From: Diacronema lutheri
Lineage: Eukaryota; Haptophyta; Pavlovophyceae; Pavlovales; Pavlovaceae
Assembly (NCBI GenBank): GCA_019448385.1
Contig: JAGTXO010000026.1
Coordinates: 64,501 to 128,500 of the forward strand
Reading direction: 5' to 3'
DNA length: 64,000 nucleotides
Shown here in pieces: positions 21,658-32,675 of this stretch. The first letter of the stretch is position 1. Every line of letters begins with the position of its first letter. The translations under genes and the position numbers were made by a program. The notes below the pieces were generated by a model. The model did no database searches. It had not been told where the DNA came from and worked only from the letters and a program-made list of their open reading frames with translations.

Positions 21658-24600
21658 ATGCTGCGCGTCGGGCTCGCCGACGCGACGCAGATCCTCAAGC
21701 TGACCGACGAAGCGGTCGTCGACAACCTGCGCGTGCGTTACGAGGCGGACGAGATCCACACCTTTGTTGGCTCGATGCTCCTAATCCTCAACCCGTATCG
21801 CCTCCTGCCCATCTATGACAGCCTCGAAAAGTACCGCGACGTCCGCCTCGCGCGCGCGCAGCCGCACGTCTTCGCCATGGCCGAGGAGGTGAGCGCAGCG
21901 CTGGCGCGCGCAACGCATTCCCCCACGCCGGTCCGCACGGCGCGCGCGCGCAGCTGAGCGCGGCGCGTCTCCCCCTTTTCTTCCTCCCATCATCCTTATC
22001 CGCGTCCCCGCCCGCCCCGCGCGCGGGCAGGCGTATCTGTGCCTGCGCCGCGACGGCGTGAGCCAGTCGCTCGTCATCTCGGGCGAGTCGGGCGCGGGCA
22101 AGACGGAGAGCACCAAGCTGCTCGTCCGGTACGTCGCGTTCCGCGCGCGCGCGGCGGCGGGCGCTCCGGCGTCCGCGCTCTCCGAATCGCTCGTTCGGTC
22201 CAACCCGTCGCTCGAGGCGTTTGGCAACGCGAGCACGACGCGCAACGCAAACTCGTCGCGCTTCGCAAAGTTCACGCGGCTGCACGTCGGCGCGGACGGC
22301 GGCCTACAGCGCGCCGTCGTCGTCACGTACCTGCTCGAGCGCAGCCGCGTGACGCTTCACGCGCACGGGGAGCGTAACTTCCACATCTTCTATCTGCTCC
22401 TGCACGCCGCCGCGCAACCCGGATCGCCATGGCCGGCCGCGCTCGAGCTGCCCGCCGCCGCCGCGCCGGCGGACTTTTTTTACCTCCGCCCCGCGCCGCT
22501 CGCCGGCGCGGGCAGCGGCAGGTCGCCACCGCCACCGGCCGTGGGCGCTGCCGGCCGATCGGCGGACGCCGGGCCCACCGACCTTGCGACGACGCTCGCG
22601 GTGCTGCACGCGGCGGGCGTGTCGGCCGCGGACGCGAGCGCCGTCATCGCCGTCGTCGCCGCCATCCTCCACCTCGGCCAGGCCGCGTTCGCGCCCGCGG
22701 CCGGCGGCTCGGACGGCGCGGCGCTGTGCGGCGGCGGCGCGACGGTCGACGCCGCTCGCAAGCTGCTCGGGCTGGCGGACCTGCGGCCATTGCTGCTCGA
22801 GCGGCGGCTGTCGGTGCCCGGAGCGGACGAGCTCGTCATCCAGCTCACGCCGCAGCAGTGCGCCGGCGCGCGCGACGCCCTGTCCCGCGCGCTCTACGAG
22901 CTGTGCTTTGCGTTCCTCGTGCGCGCGATCAACCGCGGGCTGGGCGGCCTCGTCGACGACGCGCCGTTCATCGGGCTGCTCGACGTCTTTGGCTTCGAAA
23001 ACTTTGGGACCAACTCCTTCGAGCAGCTGTGCATCAACTACGCAAACGAGCGGCTGCAGCAGCTGCTCGTCGAGCGCCTCTTCAAGGCGGAGCTCAAGCT
23101 GTACACCGTCGAGGGCGTGCCCGTGCCCGGCGGCGCGGCCGCTGCGTCGTTTGCGGACAACCTGGGCTGCGTCGAGATGTTCTCGGCCTCGCCTTCTGGC
23201 ATCTTCCGTCTCCTCGACTCGCAGTGCATCTCGCCGCAGGCCACGGACGCAAAGTTCATCTGCTCCGTCAACATGACGCACAGCACGTCGCCCTTCCTCC
23301 GGCCGCCGGGCGCGCGCGGCGTAGCATCTTCGGACACGTTCATCGTCAAACACTACGCGGGGGAGGTCACCTGTGCGCGCGGCGCGCGCGCACGGCGGTC
23401 GGGCGGGCGGAGCAGGCGGGTATGCGGGCGGCTGGTCGGCCAGCTGGCCGGGCGCGGCCGCGCCCCGTGCGCGCCGCGCCGCGCCGCGCCGTCCGCCCAC
23501 GCCCAGCCGTCCCCGCGTCGCGCGCTTCGGCGCAGACTCGGGCGCGGGCTTCGTGCTGAAGAATGCCGACTCGCTCGACTCGCACTGCGCGCTCGCGCTG
23601 GGCAACTCGTCCGTGCCCTTCGTCAAGGCGCTCATCGAGTTTGGGCAGCAGCTCGCCGCGGGCGCGGCGAAGGCGGGCAAGCACGGCGCGCGCAGGGCGG
23701 GCGGGCTTGGGCTGAGCGGCGGCTCGGCGTCGGCGAGCTCGCTCGGCAGGCGCTTTATCGGCGAGCTCGACACGCTGGTCAAGGCGCTGAGCGCGGGCGG
23801 CTGCCATTTTGTGCGCTGCGTCGCGCCGAGCGGCTCGGGCGGCATCGCCGGCGCGGCGTTGCGCTCCTTCGACGCCGGCGCGGTCGCACGCCAGCTACGC
23901 GCCGACGGCACCTTTGACGCGGTCCGGATGCTCAAGCACGGCTATCCGGTGCGCGTGCCCTTTGCGCAGCTGCACGCGCGCTTCTTGCCGTTGCTCGCCT
24001 CCGCCTCGCCGCAGGTCGAGCAGCTCGAGCCGTCGCAGTTTGGCGAGCTGCTCGCGGCCGTCGTCGGCGTGAAGCCTGCGGACTGCGCGCTTGGCTCGAC
24101 GCGCATCTTCTTGCGCGGCGCGGCGGCGATCGCCTTTGACGAATTGCGCGCCAAGGACACGGCGGAGGTGCTGCCCATCCTCACCGCGAAGATGGCCGAG
24201 TGGGAGGCCAAGAGGCGCGCGGCCAAGCAGCTCGCGCCGCGGCTCCTCGGCTGGCACGTGCGCGTGCTCTTTCAAAAGAAGCGGCGCAGCGCCGTCGCGC
24301 TGCAGGCGCGCGCGAGGGGCATGCACTCGCGCGTGCGCGCGATGGAGCTGCAGCGCGCGCGGCAGGCGGAGCGCCTCGCCGTGCGCCGCACGGAGAAGGC
24401 GCAGGCCGCCGCCGCCGCCGCGACGACTGCGCGCGCGCGCCGGCGCTCGACCGTCGATCCACAGCAGGAGCGAGTGGCGAGCGCGGCGCTTGGCGAGCTC
24501 GCCGAGTACGTGCGCGCGCAGCAGGGCGGCGCGATCGACTTCGATCGGATCACCGAGGCGGGCTCGCAGCCGTCCACGCGCACCGCCACGCCGCGCGCGC

Positions 24601-25494
24601 CCGACGGCCTCGCGTTTGGCCGCGCGCGCGAGGCGGCCGTGCGGCAGACGCTCGCGAACCGTGATTATGCGATGCTCGAGAACGAGATGCGCACGCTCGT
24701 CGCAAGGCAGCGCGCGGAGGACGCGGCGGCGCAGGCGGGGCTGACGCCGCGCAGCCACACGAACGCCTACCTCACCGCCGAGCAGCGCGCGCGCGCCGCA
24801 CTCTCCGAGCTCGACGACGATGACGACGCCCTCATCCAGCGGCACGCCCTCCTGCGACCACCCACGTCATGGATCGCGGCCAAGGCGGGCTCGCTCGAGC
24901 TCATCGTGCTCGAGGAGGGCTCGGCGCTGCCCGTGTACCGCCGAATGCTCAAGCGCGAGGAGATCTCGCGCCTCCGTTTCGTCTTCGACGAGTGGGACAT
25001 GGATCACGTGCGCGCGCTGCGCGCCGCACCGCGCCGCAACGTTGCGCTACGCTCACGCGCACGCCGCGCGCACCGTCCGCTGTCGCGCGCAGGACGGGAC
25101 GGTGTCGCTCTCCGAGTTCTTCGTCGTGATGCAGCTGCTCGCGGGCAAGGCGAGCAAGACGCGCACGATGCACGCGTCGTCCGTCGAGGACATGTTCAAC
25201 GTGGCGGACGTGAACGGCGACGGCTACCTCGACTTCTCAGAGTTTGTGCTCTTCTCGTTTGGAGAGCTCACGCGCTCGGCGGGCAGCAAGGCGTCGAGCC
25301 TCGTGCTGCACACCTCGGCCGCAGCGAGGCTGATCGGCGGCGGCGTCGGCAAGACGCAGCCCGGCGCCAAGCCCGTGCCAGCCGCCAAGGCTCTGACGCC
25401 AGCCAAGCACGCGCCGCCGAGCAAGCCAGCACCCGGCGTGGCGACCGCCAAGGTGCAGGTCGCCAGCGGCGGGGGCTTCCTCTCGAGAAAGTAG
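21658..25494 (+). CDS. Myosin heavy chain with C-terminal EF-hands (four exons)
   Basis: Predicted exons are 21658-21888, 22031-23372, 23536-25007 and 25093-25494, all GT-AG; the product is about 1,148 residues. The motor has the P-loop GESGAGKTES, switch I NANSSRFAKF, switch II DVFGFENFG and the converter side (CHFVRCVAPSG). The joins restore VKHYAGEVTYSGAGFVLKN and the EF-hand loop DEWDMDHDGTVSLSEF. After a basic neck with an IQ-like motif (AVALQARARGMHSRVR) and a polar linker, two EF-hands follow; the second is DVNGDGYLDFSEF. There is no long coiled coil, so it is probably a single-headed or short-tailed myosin. A fused calcium-binding pair would make motor regulation intrinsic. The N-terminal SH3-like region is absent or in an unseen upstream exon. 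Confidence 0.85.
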
Positions 25495-25758
25495 GCGGTG
25501 GGGTGGGAATCTCATCCCGCACCGCACCGCGCGCGGGCCGCCAGACGGCCAGGCGCCGCGGCCGTGTGCGCACGATGCGGGGCGCGGCGCGGACGGTAGG
25601 TACACAGGCCGCTCGTGGAGTGTGGCACGGCGTCGCTCGATGGCACGCGCTCTTTGCGAGCTTGCTCTCGGTGGACGTGCTGGGCCGCGGGGCGTAGAGG
25701 GGGGAAAAGAACCACTCTTTGATTTTTTTGTATTTTTCCCGCTCTTTCAACGGGGGCG

Positions 25759-26887
25759 ATGGCGCAGGCCGCGCGCCTGAACAAGGAGCTCGCCATGCTC
25801 GAGCGTGACCCGCCGCCGGGCGTGTCGGTGTGGCCCAAGGAGTCGAAACTTACAGAGCTTGAGGCAGGTGTGCAGCGCGCGCGCTGCCGCTTCCGACGAC
25901 GCGGCGCCGCACTCGCGCGCAGCCCGCGTGGGTGCGCGCTGCTGGCGCACACGCCGTCGCGCCCTCGCGCCGGTCGCCGCTCGCTGCCGCCGCGCCGCGC
26001 CCACGCAGTGCTTGCTGGCCCCGAGGGCTCGCCGTATGAATCTGGATTGTTTCGGCTCGACATCACGCTCTCCGCGCGCTATCCGTTTGAGCCGCCAAAG
26101 GTGGGCTACGCGCAGCTCCGCGGGTCATGACGGGCAGCGGACTGCCCACGCGCCGCGCTCCATCCTATGGGCGCGCGAGTGACGCACGCGGCCGTCATTT
26201 TGCGCCAATGCGGTTCAGGTGACATTCCGCACCGCCATCTACCACCCGAACATCGACACGGCCGGCCGCATCTGCCTCGACACGCTCAACATGCCTCCCA
26301 AGGGAGCGTGGAAGCCCTCGATCAACATTGGCACGCCGCGCGCCGGCGCTGCTGCACAGCGCGGCCCGCGGCGTCGCTCGCGCGCGTCACGGCGACGCGC
26401 GCGGCCATGCGCGCCGGCCTTCCCACCTCCGCCCGCAGGCACGGTGCTCACCTCCCTCCGGCTGCTCCTCGCCGAGCCGAACGCGGACGACCCGCTCATG
26501 GACGACGTGGCTGCGCAGCTGCGCACGGATCCGGCGGCATTTCGTCGCGCGGCCGCGGAACACACCCGTGTGCACGCGCGGCCCACGTCAGCCGGCGGCG
26601 CCTGCGCCGCGCCCGCGGCGGGCGCGGCTCGTCTGCCTTCCGCCGCGTGCTCAACCGCGCCCGCTGTCAGTGTGGATGCTGGCCCAGCCGGTGCGTGTGC
26701 GAGCCCAGACGGTGCGTGTGCAGCGCAAGCGCCGCACGACGCGACGGGCAGCGCCGAGCGTGAGCAGAAGCGGCCGCGCGGCGAGCCGTCGCCATCGGCA
26801 GCGGCGCTGACAGGGGCTCGCGATTCGCCAGCCGCCGCCGCGCCTGCCGTCGCCAAGCCCCAGGCGCACGTACACGTTGGTCGATAG
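25759..26887 (+). CDS. Ubiquitin-conjugating enzyme E2, UBE2T-like (four exons)
   Basis: Predicted exons are 25759-25867, 26009-26100, 26219-26330 and 26439-26887; the product is 253 residues. The E2 fold is clear: LNKELAMLERDPPPGVSVWP, AGPEGSPYESGLFRLDI, YPFEPPKV, then YHPNIDTAGRICLDTL with the HPN motif and the catalytic cysteine, and PPKGAWKPSINIG-TVLTSL. The PPKGAWKP loop is typical of UBE2T, the E2 of the Fanconi anaemia DNA-crosslink pathway. Intron 3 needs a GC donor (ATTG/GCACGC) to keep INIGTVLTS. Beyond the roughly 150-residue core is a disordered tail with an EQKRPRGEPSPS basic patch, possibly nuclear targeting. The E2 call is firm; the UBE2T subfamily is likely. Confidence 0.85.
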
Positions 26888-26963
26888 AGGCAAGAGCATG
26901 ACAACAGCTGCGGTGGCGTTTCGGCTCGACTGACCGGACGGCCCGGACCGCCCCCCACATACC

Positions 26964-29273
26964 TTACGCAGCGAGCGGCCCGAGAGGCCCGGCAGATGCG
27001 CCAGCACCGTGCGCATGTGTGCCCGCGCTCGCGCTCGCCGGGCGGGAGCGCGCGTACTCGGCGGCCGCCCACCCCGGCACGCTCGACCGCGCGCCGGCCG
27101 CGCCGCCGTGCGGGCCGCGCGGCGACGTCGGGCGAAGGGCGAGCGGGCGCTGCTCGGCGGCGAGAAGGTGGGGCGCAGTCGGCACGAGCCGATCCCAGAG
27201 CGCGATGCCGCCGCCCGCGGCGTCGGCCGCGCCCGCCGCACTGCCGATGCCGCCATCGCGCCGCGCGCCGCTCGGCGCGCCGCCCTGCGTGGCGGGCGTT
27301 CCCGCGCCACCGGCCGCCACGCTGCTCGCGCGCGGCGTGGGCAAGCCGCGCTCGACGCGTGCAGCCCCAGCGCGCAGGCGCTGCATGTGCTCGTTGTACC
27401 GATGCGACGAGCCGACGCCGAGCCGCACGTGCGCGAGCTGCTCGAGCGACGCGTCGCTCACCGCTACACCCGCGCCGTCGCGCGGGCTCGCAGCGCGGCG
27501 CGGCGCGGCGCGCGGCGCGTCATCGTGCCGCGGCAGCTGCGGCAGGTAAAGGGCGGCGGCCGTGTCGCGCGCGCCCTGCTCGCGCGCGCTCTTCGCTCGC
27601 CGGTTCGGCGCGCGCGCGCGCGCGCCCGGCGCGGTCGGGCGGGGACCGCCAGGCGGGCCTGAGCGGTACGCGGCCTTGACGCCGTCGCCAGACGAGTAGG
27701 ACGCGCGCGCCGCGCCCTCGTCAAGCGCCTGCGCATCCGGCAGCTCCCACTGCCGCAGCCATTGCCGCTGCAGCGCGCCGGCTGTAGCACCCGCCACCCA
27801 GAGCGCAGCCTCCGCGCCATGCCGGGCGCGTGGCCCGCGGTCGGTGAGCGCCAGGCCCGCGCTCTGGGCGGCGCGCGCGCGCGCGCGGTGCGGGCGCGGG
27901 ACGGACGCGACCAGCTGCGCGCGCGGCGGCGCGGGCACGTGGCGGACGTGGCGGGACGGCGACGCGGGCACGCCCGCGGGCGAGCCGCGCTCGGCCGTGC
28001 CCGCCCCGAGCGCGTCGCCACGCTCGACGCTGGTGGAATCGGCCTTGGCAACGTGCGCCTCCGCCTGCACCGGCCCATCCTCCTCGTATCTGTCGTCCTC
28101 GTCCCCGTCCTTCGCCTCCGCCTCCGCCTCCGCCTCTGCCGCGCGGTGCGCGTGCGCGTGCGCGCCGGCCGGTGCGGCGCGCCGGCCGGTGGCCTGCCCA
28201 CCTACGCGCTGCACGCCACCCTGCTCGCCAGCGGTGCCCAGTATGGCGGCGAGCTGCCCGATCTCGTTTGCCGTCTGCCGCTCGAGCGCAACGTGCGTCG
28301 CCCTGCGGTAGAGCGGCGCGTACGCTGCTGTGCGCTGCCAGCCGAGGTGCGCGATCTGGGCGCACAGGTTGTGTGCAGCGGCCGCGCGCATCTCAGCGCG
28401 CTGCGCCGGCCCCTCCGTCTCGTCGGCGTCACAGCCCTGGCCGCTGAAGCGCGCGCGCGCGCCGCGCGCCGCACTGCCCGCCACGCGCGCGGCGTGCGCG
28501 CGGCTCGGCGGCGAGGGCACCGAATGGTGCGGCAGCCGCTCAAGAAGCGCCAGCGCGACGCGCGCGTGCGAGAGCGCCGAGCGGTGCGCGCCCATGTTGG
28601 AGAGCGCGGCGCACAGGTTGACGTGCAGGTGCGCGACGCTGAGCTCGCGGCCCACCGGCGTCGCCGCCACCACATTCGCCACGTCCGCCGCGCCCGCCGC
28701 GCGGCCGAGCTCGGCATCCGCGCCGGCGCTCGCCGAGCCGTCGCCGTCGGCTGCAGACGACGCTCTTGCGTGCGGCGCGTGCGGCAGCGGCGCGGGCGCT
28801 GGAAGCGGCGCGCCGTTGCTCTCGATGTGCAGCGCACTCTGCAGGTGCTTCTTCGCCACCGCCGGCCGCTGAATCCGCGTGTAGTAGATGGCGAGGTTCG
28901 AGAGCGTCGATGCGCGCACGGCAGCGAGCCGGCGCAAAAGGTCGCCCTCAGCGCCCGTCAGGCGGAGTGCCTCCGCAAGGAAAGCGCGCGCACCGTCGTA
29001 ATCGGGCGCGTCGGGCGACATGCACTGCAGCGCGCGCACGTTGAGGAATTTTGCGAGCGTCTCGCGCCCCGCGGCCGCGATCGGCGAGGCCGCGCCGTAC
29101 GCGCTCGAGCGCAGCGCAAGCGAGCGCGAGAGGCACGCGAGCGCACTCTCCGCTGCGTCAACGTCCAAGCCTCCCGACGTGACGGACGCGCGCATGTGCG
29201 CCTGCGCCGCCGCATCGAGCGCGCCGATCTGCGCCGCCGCGCTCGTCTCTGCATCGTCGCCGCCATACGCCAT
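26964..29273 (-). CDS. TPR-like helical repeat protein
   Basis: The single open frame encodes 769 residues from an ATG at 29273. The first half is regular helix-turn-helix: MAYGGDDAETSAAAQIGALD, ALACLSRSLALRSSAYG, ARAFLAEALRLTGAEGD, STLSNLAIYYTRIQRPAVAKK (a good TPR) and HVNLCAALSNMGAHRSALSH. The second half is disordered and rich in Ala, Arg, Pro and Gly, with an acidic patch (KDGDEDDRYEEDG). TPR arrays bind partner proteins; no partner can be named. The gene is convergent with UBE2T, with 76 bp between stops. An unrecognised intron in the C-terminal half is possible. Confidence 0.65.
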   Translation of the reverse strand: MAYGGDDAETSAAAQIGALDAAAQAHMRASVTSGGLDVDAAESALACLSRSLALRSSAYGAASPIAAAGRETLAKFLNVRALQCMSPDAPDYDGARAFLAEALRLTGAEGDLLRRLAAVRASTLSNLAIYYTRIQRPAVAKKHLQSALHIESNGAPLPAPAPLPHAPHARASSAADGDGSASAGADAELGRAAGAADVANVVAATPVGRELSVAHLHVNLCAALSNMGAHRSALSHARVALALLERLPHHSVPSPPSRAHAARVAGSAARGARARFSGQGCDADETEGPAQRAEMRAAAAHNLCAQIAHLGWQRTAAYAPLYRRATHVALERQTANEIGQLAAILGTAGEQGGVQRVGGQATGRRAAPAGAHAHAHRAAEAEAEAEAKDGDEDDRYEEDGPVQAEAHVAKADSTSVERGDALGAGTAERGSPAGVPASPSRHVRHVPAPPRAQLVASVPRPHRARARAAQSAGLALTDRGPRARHGAEAALWVAGATAGALQRQWLRQWELPDAQALDEGAARASYSSGDGVKAAYRSGPPGGPRPTAPGARARAPNRRAKSAREQGARDTAAALYLPQLPRHDDAPRAAPRRAASPRDGAGVAVSDASLEQLAHVRLGVGSSHRYNEHMQRLRAGAARVERGLPTPRASSVAAGGAGTPATQGGAPSGARRDGGIGSAAGAADAAGGGIALWDRLVPTAPHLLAAEQRPLALRPTSPRGPHGGAAGARSSVPGWAAAEYARSRPASASAGTHAHGAGASAGPLGPLAA

Positions 29274-29601
29274 CCTGAACGGCGAAACCGTTCGGACTTC
29301 GGATGCCTAGGACAACCGTATGGGTACAAGTCTAGGCCGTGCGGCGGTGCGCGCCGCCCGTGCCCTTCAGGCCTTGACTCATGAGGCTCACGTGAGCACA
29401 CGCGCGACGACGAGCACGCGTGCACTCTCCTGCCGATGGCGGGCATCGGGCGGGCTGCGGCGGCAGTGGTCCTGCGGCCACGGCCGTTTCTGACGGCGGC
29501 TTTCCCGTCGGCGCCCCTGAGCAGCTTCCGCAACGCCGAGGTCCAGGCCGACCGGTGCTCGGGCGGTGATACGGGCCGGCAGATCCAGAAACAATGGGCA
29601 A

Positions 29602-29966
29602 TCACCCCATGAGCAACTTGACGAGGATCGTGAGCACGTTGAGCCCGAGGAGCGGCACTGCGGACCGGCGTGATGGACGCGCGCCAGCCGTGCGCGCGCG
29701 GCGCGCATCCCGCGGTTGAGCACGGGCCGAGCGCGCCGCGCGCGCGCGCAGGGGCGGCGTCCGGCCGCGCCGCGCCGCGCACCTCTGAGGAGGACGCGCA
29801 CTGCGTAGAGGAGGTTGATCACCTGCTTCTTGAAGGACGGCGGCTCCTGCAGGTTCTCCTCGTAGCCCCAACCGATGCGCCTGAGGAAGCGCTCCTCGTT
29901 AAGAATGGCGAGGCCGTTGAGCACGAGGATTGTCGCGAGGAACAGGCTGCCCAAGCCGAGCCCCAT
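29602..29966 (-). CDS. Yos1/IER3IP1-like ER-Golgi transport protein (two exons)
   Basis: Exons 29966-29783 and 29657-29602 are joined by a GT-AG intron of 125 bp and give 79 residues, the usual family length. The N-terminus GLGSLFLATILVLNGLAIL is a transmembrane helix, followed by NEERFLRRIGWGYE and FKKQVINLLYAVRVLLR. The second exon supplies VPLLGLNVLTILVKLLMG, the second helix and C-terminus. This matches Yos1 (yeast) and IER3IP1 (animals), which act in COPII-vesicle ER-to-Golgi transport. The start is 107 bp from that of the divergent eIF3d gene, suggesting a shared promoter. Confidence 0.9.
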
Positions 29967-30072
29967 CCCGAGCTCCGCGCGGCGCGCGGGCCTCGCCGCT
30001 CCGCCCGCACGATGGCGGCTGCCGGCGCGAGTCCCGGACCCGCTCGTCCAGCCGGACCGGGATCGCGTGGCA

Positions 30073-31791
30073 ATGCCCGACGCGGAGGAAGCGAAGGGCG
30101 CGCGGCGCGCGTTTCGAGTGCCGCGCGTTGTGGACAACCCGGCGGGGTGGGGTCCGTGCGAGCTGCCCGAGAAGTTCACCGACCAGCCGTACGCGCCATT
30201 CAACAAGGGCGACAAGCTCGGCAAGGTGGCCGACTGGTCGGGCCCGTCCACGTTTCCCGGCCGGCAGCAGATGCGGCAGGCGCGGCAGGGCCCGCAGTTT
30301 GCCAACGAGAACTTTGCGTACCAGCACGACCCTTCGGACGAATCGTTCCACCTCGTCGACACCGCCACCGCCAAGCCGGCCAACAGCTGGGGCGGTGGGC
30401 GCGGGCGCGGGCGCGGCGGGCGTGGCGGCGGCCGGTGGGGCGCGCGCGGCGGCGGCCGGTGGGGCGAGCAGGACAAGGTGCCCGAGAAGATTGGCGGGAA
30501 CAACCGCAACTTGCAGAAGGCGCGGCAGCAGGGCCTGCGCGGCAAGTGGAACAAGACGCGCCAGGCCGCGCAGCAGGGCATGCGCTGGTCCGACCGGCCT
30601 CCGACGCGCATCCGTGAGTCGTCGATCGACGTGCGGCCCGGCTGGCAGGTCCTCGAGCAGGTCAACTTCTCCGACCTGCAGAAGGTGACGTGGGTTGTGC
30701 CCGAGGCGCAGGACGTGACCGCCTACGGCGTTGTCGAGGCCTTCGAGCGCACCTACGACCGGATCACGCCCAAGAGCGAGAAGGCGCTGCAGGCCGCAGA
30801 GCTCAAGCCTGTCTGGGCGGCGACCGCGTCCGACGACCCCGTGCTGCACAAGCTCGCGAACGCGCCGGGCGCGACGTACAATGTGTTCGCGACGGACGCG
30901 ATCATGGCGGCCATCATGGCCGCGCCGCGCTCCTCCTACTCGTGGGACATTGTCGTCACGCGCGCGGGCGAGCGCCTCTACCTCGACAAGCGCGGCGACT
31001 CGCCCTTCGATTACCTCACGTGCAACGAGACGGCGCACGAGCAGGGCGAGGAGGACAAGGACTCGATCAACTCGGCGTTCAACCTCTCGCAGGAGGCCAC
31101 GCGCATCAACTTCGCCTTCGCGCAGCAGGTCCTCACGCCCGACGGCGCCGTCAAGTTCGAGCACGCCGCGCACCCGCTCTCCGTCGTCGGCGAGGCGCCG
31201 ACGCTCTCGTCGGCGGGCTACCGGTACCGCTCGTGGCAGATGGGCGACAACGTCAAGCTGCTCGCGCGCACGCAGGTGGAGGCGGTGACCAAGGGCAAGC
31301 AGGACGAGGACATCTTCCTCTCCGTGCACGCGCTCAACGAGACGGACCCAAAGGTCTTCTCGACCCTCGACTGGCGGCAGAAGCTCGAGGCGCAGCGCGG
31401 CGCCGTGCTCGCGACCGAGCTCAAGAACAATTCGTACAAGCTGGCCAAGTGGACGCTCCAGTCGCTGCTCGCCGGCGCCGACCTGCTCAAGCTCGGCTAC
31501 ATCTCGCGCGTCCATCCGCGCAACCGCGAGCGGCACGTCATCCTCGGCACGCAGACGTACAAGCCGAAGGAGTTTGCGACGCAGGTCAACCTGAACGTGC
31601 CCAACGCGTGGGCCATCCTCAAGGCCGTGATCGACATGTGCCTCAAGCTGCCCGACGGCAAGTACCTGCTGCTCAAGGACCCGAACAAGCCCCTCTTCCG
31701 GCTCTACGACGTGTCCGAAGGGGGCATCGACGACGACGATGACGATGACGACGACGAGCTTGGCGAGCAGAACGAGGAGGACGACGATTAG
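30073..31791 (+). CDS. Eukaryotic translation initiation factor 3 subunit D
   Basis: The product has 572 residues from an ATG at 30073 and is intronless here. Family blocks include DNPAGWGPCELPEKFTDQPY, PFNKGDKLGKVADWSG, an RGG-like Gly/Arg segment, SSIDVRPGWQVLEQ, YDRITPKSEKAL, ATDAIMAAIMAAPRSSYSWD and SPFDYLTCNETAHE. It ends in an Asp/Glu-rich tail. eIF3d is the cap-binding, mRNA-contacting subunit of eIF3 in the cytoplasm. The length is normal for the family. The Gly/Arg stretch at about residues 105-135 is slightly expanded. Confidence 0.95.
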   Translation: MPDAEEAKGARRAFRVPRVVDNPAGWGPCELPEKFTDQPYAPFNKGDKLGKVADWSGPSTFPGRQQMRQARQGPQFANENFAYQHDPSDESFHLVDTATAKPANSWGGGRGRGRGGRGGGRWGARGGGRWGEQDKVPEKIGGNNRNLQKARQQGLRGKWNKTRQAAQQGMRWSDRPPTRIRESSIDVRPGWQVLEQVNFSDLQKVTWVVPEAQDVTAYGVVEAFERTYDRITPKSEKALQAAELKPVWAATASDDPVLHKLANAPGATYNVFATDAIMAAIMAAPRSSYSWDIVVTRAGERLYLDKRGDSPFDYLTCNETAHEQGEEDKDSINSAFNLSQEATRINFAFAQQVLTPDGAVKFEHAAHPLSVVGEAPTLSSAGYRYRSWQMGDNVKLLARTQVEAVTKGKQDEDIFLSVHALNETDPKVFSTLDWRQKLEAQRGAVLATELKNNSYKLAKWTLQSLLAGADLLKLGYISRVHPRNRERHVILGTQTYKPKEFATQVNLNVPNAWAILKAVIDMCLKLPDGKYLLLKDPNKPLFRLYDVSEGGIDDDDDDDDDELGEQNEEDDD

Positions 31792-32147
31792 CGCACGGAC
31801 AGAGCTCGGCGCGTGCGCGCGCGTGCTCGCCCGCTCGCTCGCCGCGCAGGGCAGGCCGCGGTGTTGCACACAGCGGGCGCATCTGCGTGGGCGCTCCCCT
31901 TTGCCGATCGGCGACTATGGATCGCTGCGCAGGACGCCGTCGTGACCAGAGTTTGGAAATTGCCCCCCTTCCATGCGCGTAGCACGGATATACAGCTCAG
32001 CGGAGTACACAGCCAAAGTTTCAAGAACAAACGGGCAGCGCCGCCGCCGATCGGCGACACCGCGACGGCGATGCCCGAGTGTGGCACGCACTTCCCACTC
32101 GGAGCGCGAGCTATTGAGCGGGAAGAAGGCCGACGCCGCCATGCGCG
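31792..32147. other. Intergenic spacer without a recognised gene
   Basis: This spacer lies between the convergent ends of eIF3d and the glycosyltransferase-like gene. It is somewhat less GC-rich than its surroundings. Overlapping short frames on both strands show no family resemblance or membrane/signal features. I see nothing else in it. Confidence 0.5.
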
Positions 32148-32637
32148 TCATTGCGCGTCGAGCTCGCGGTCGATGTCATGCACCTGCCCCGTGCCGCGTA
32201 TCCTCTGGAAGCGGAAGCGCTTCATCTTGCGCACCGTCACGTGCGCCTGCGCGAGGTGGTGCTTGAGGAAGGTCTCCGTGTGGAACATGCGGCGCAGCTT
32301 GCTGCAGTACTCGACGCATGCCGGCACGCGGCATGCGTACGTGCGCATCGCGTGCCGGCAGCCGATGGCGAAGCGATCATTCATGCCGCCCGTCGGGTAG
32401 ATCAGGTTGTCACCCCTGAGCTCCCACTCGTGGAAGGAGGGAACCCAGACGCTCCCCGGCTGCTGCTCGCGCAACGCGTGCACACACTCGTCCGGCTGCG
32501 CACACCCGCGAGGGGCACATGCGGCGGGGCGGGCGCACGGCGCGTGCGGTCGGCTGCTCGAGCGCAGCGCGCGCAGCTCGCGGCAGCGACGCGGTGGAGG
32601 CGGTGCCGCGTGCCTGGCCGAGCATTGCTCACGGCAT

Positions 32638-32675
<38 letters not shown>

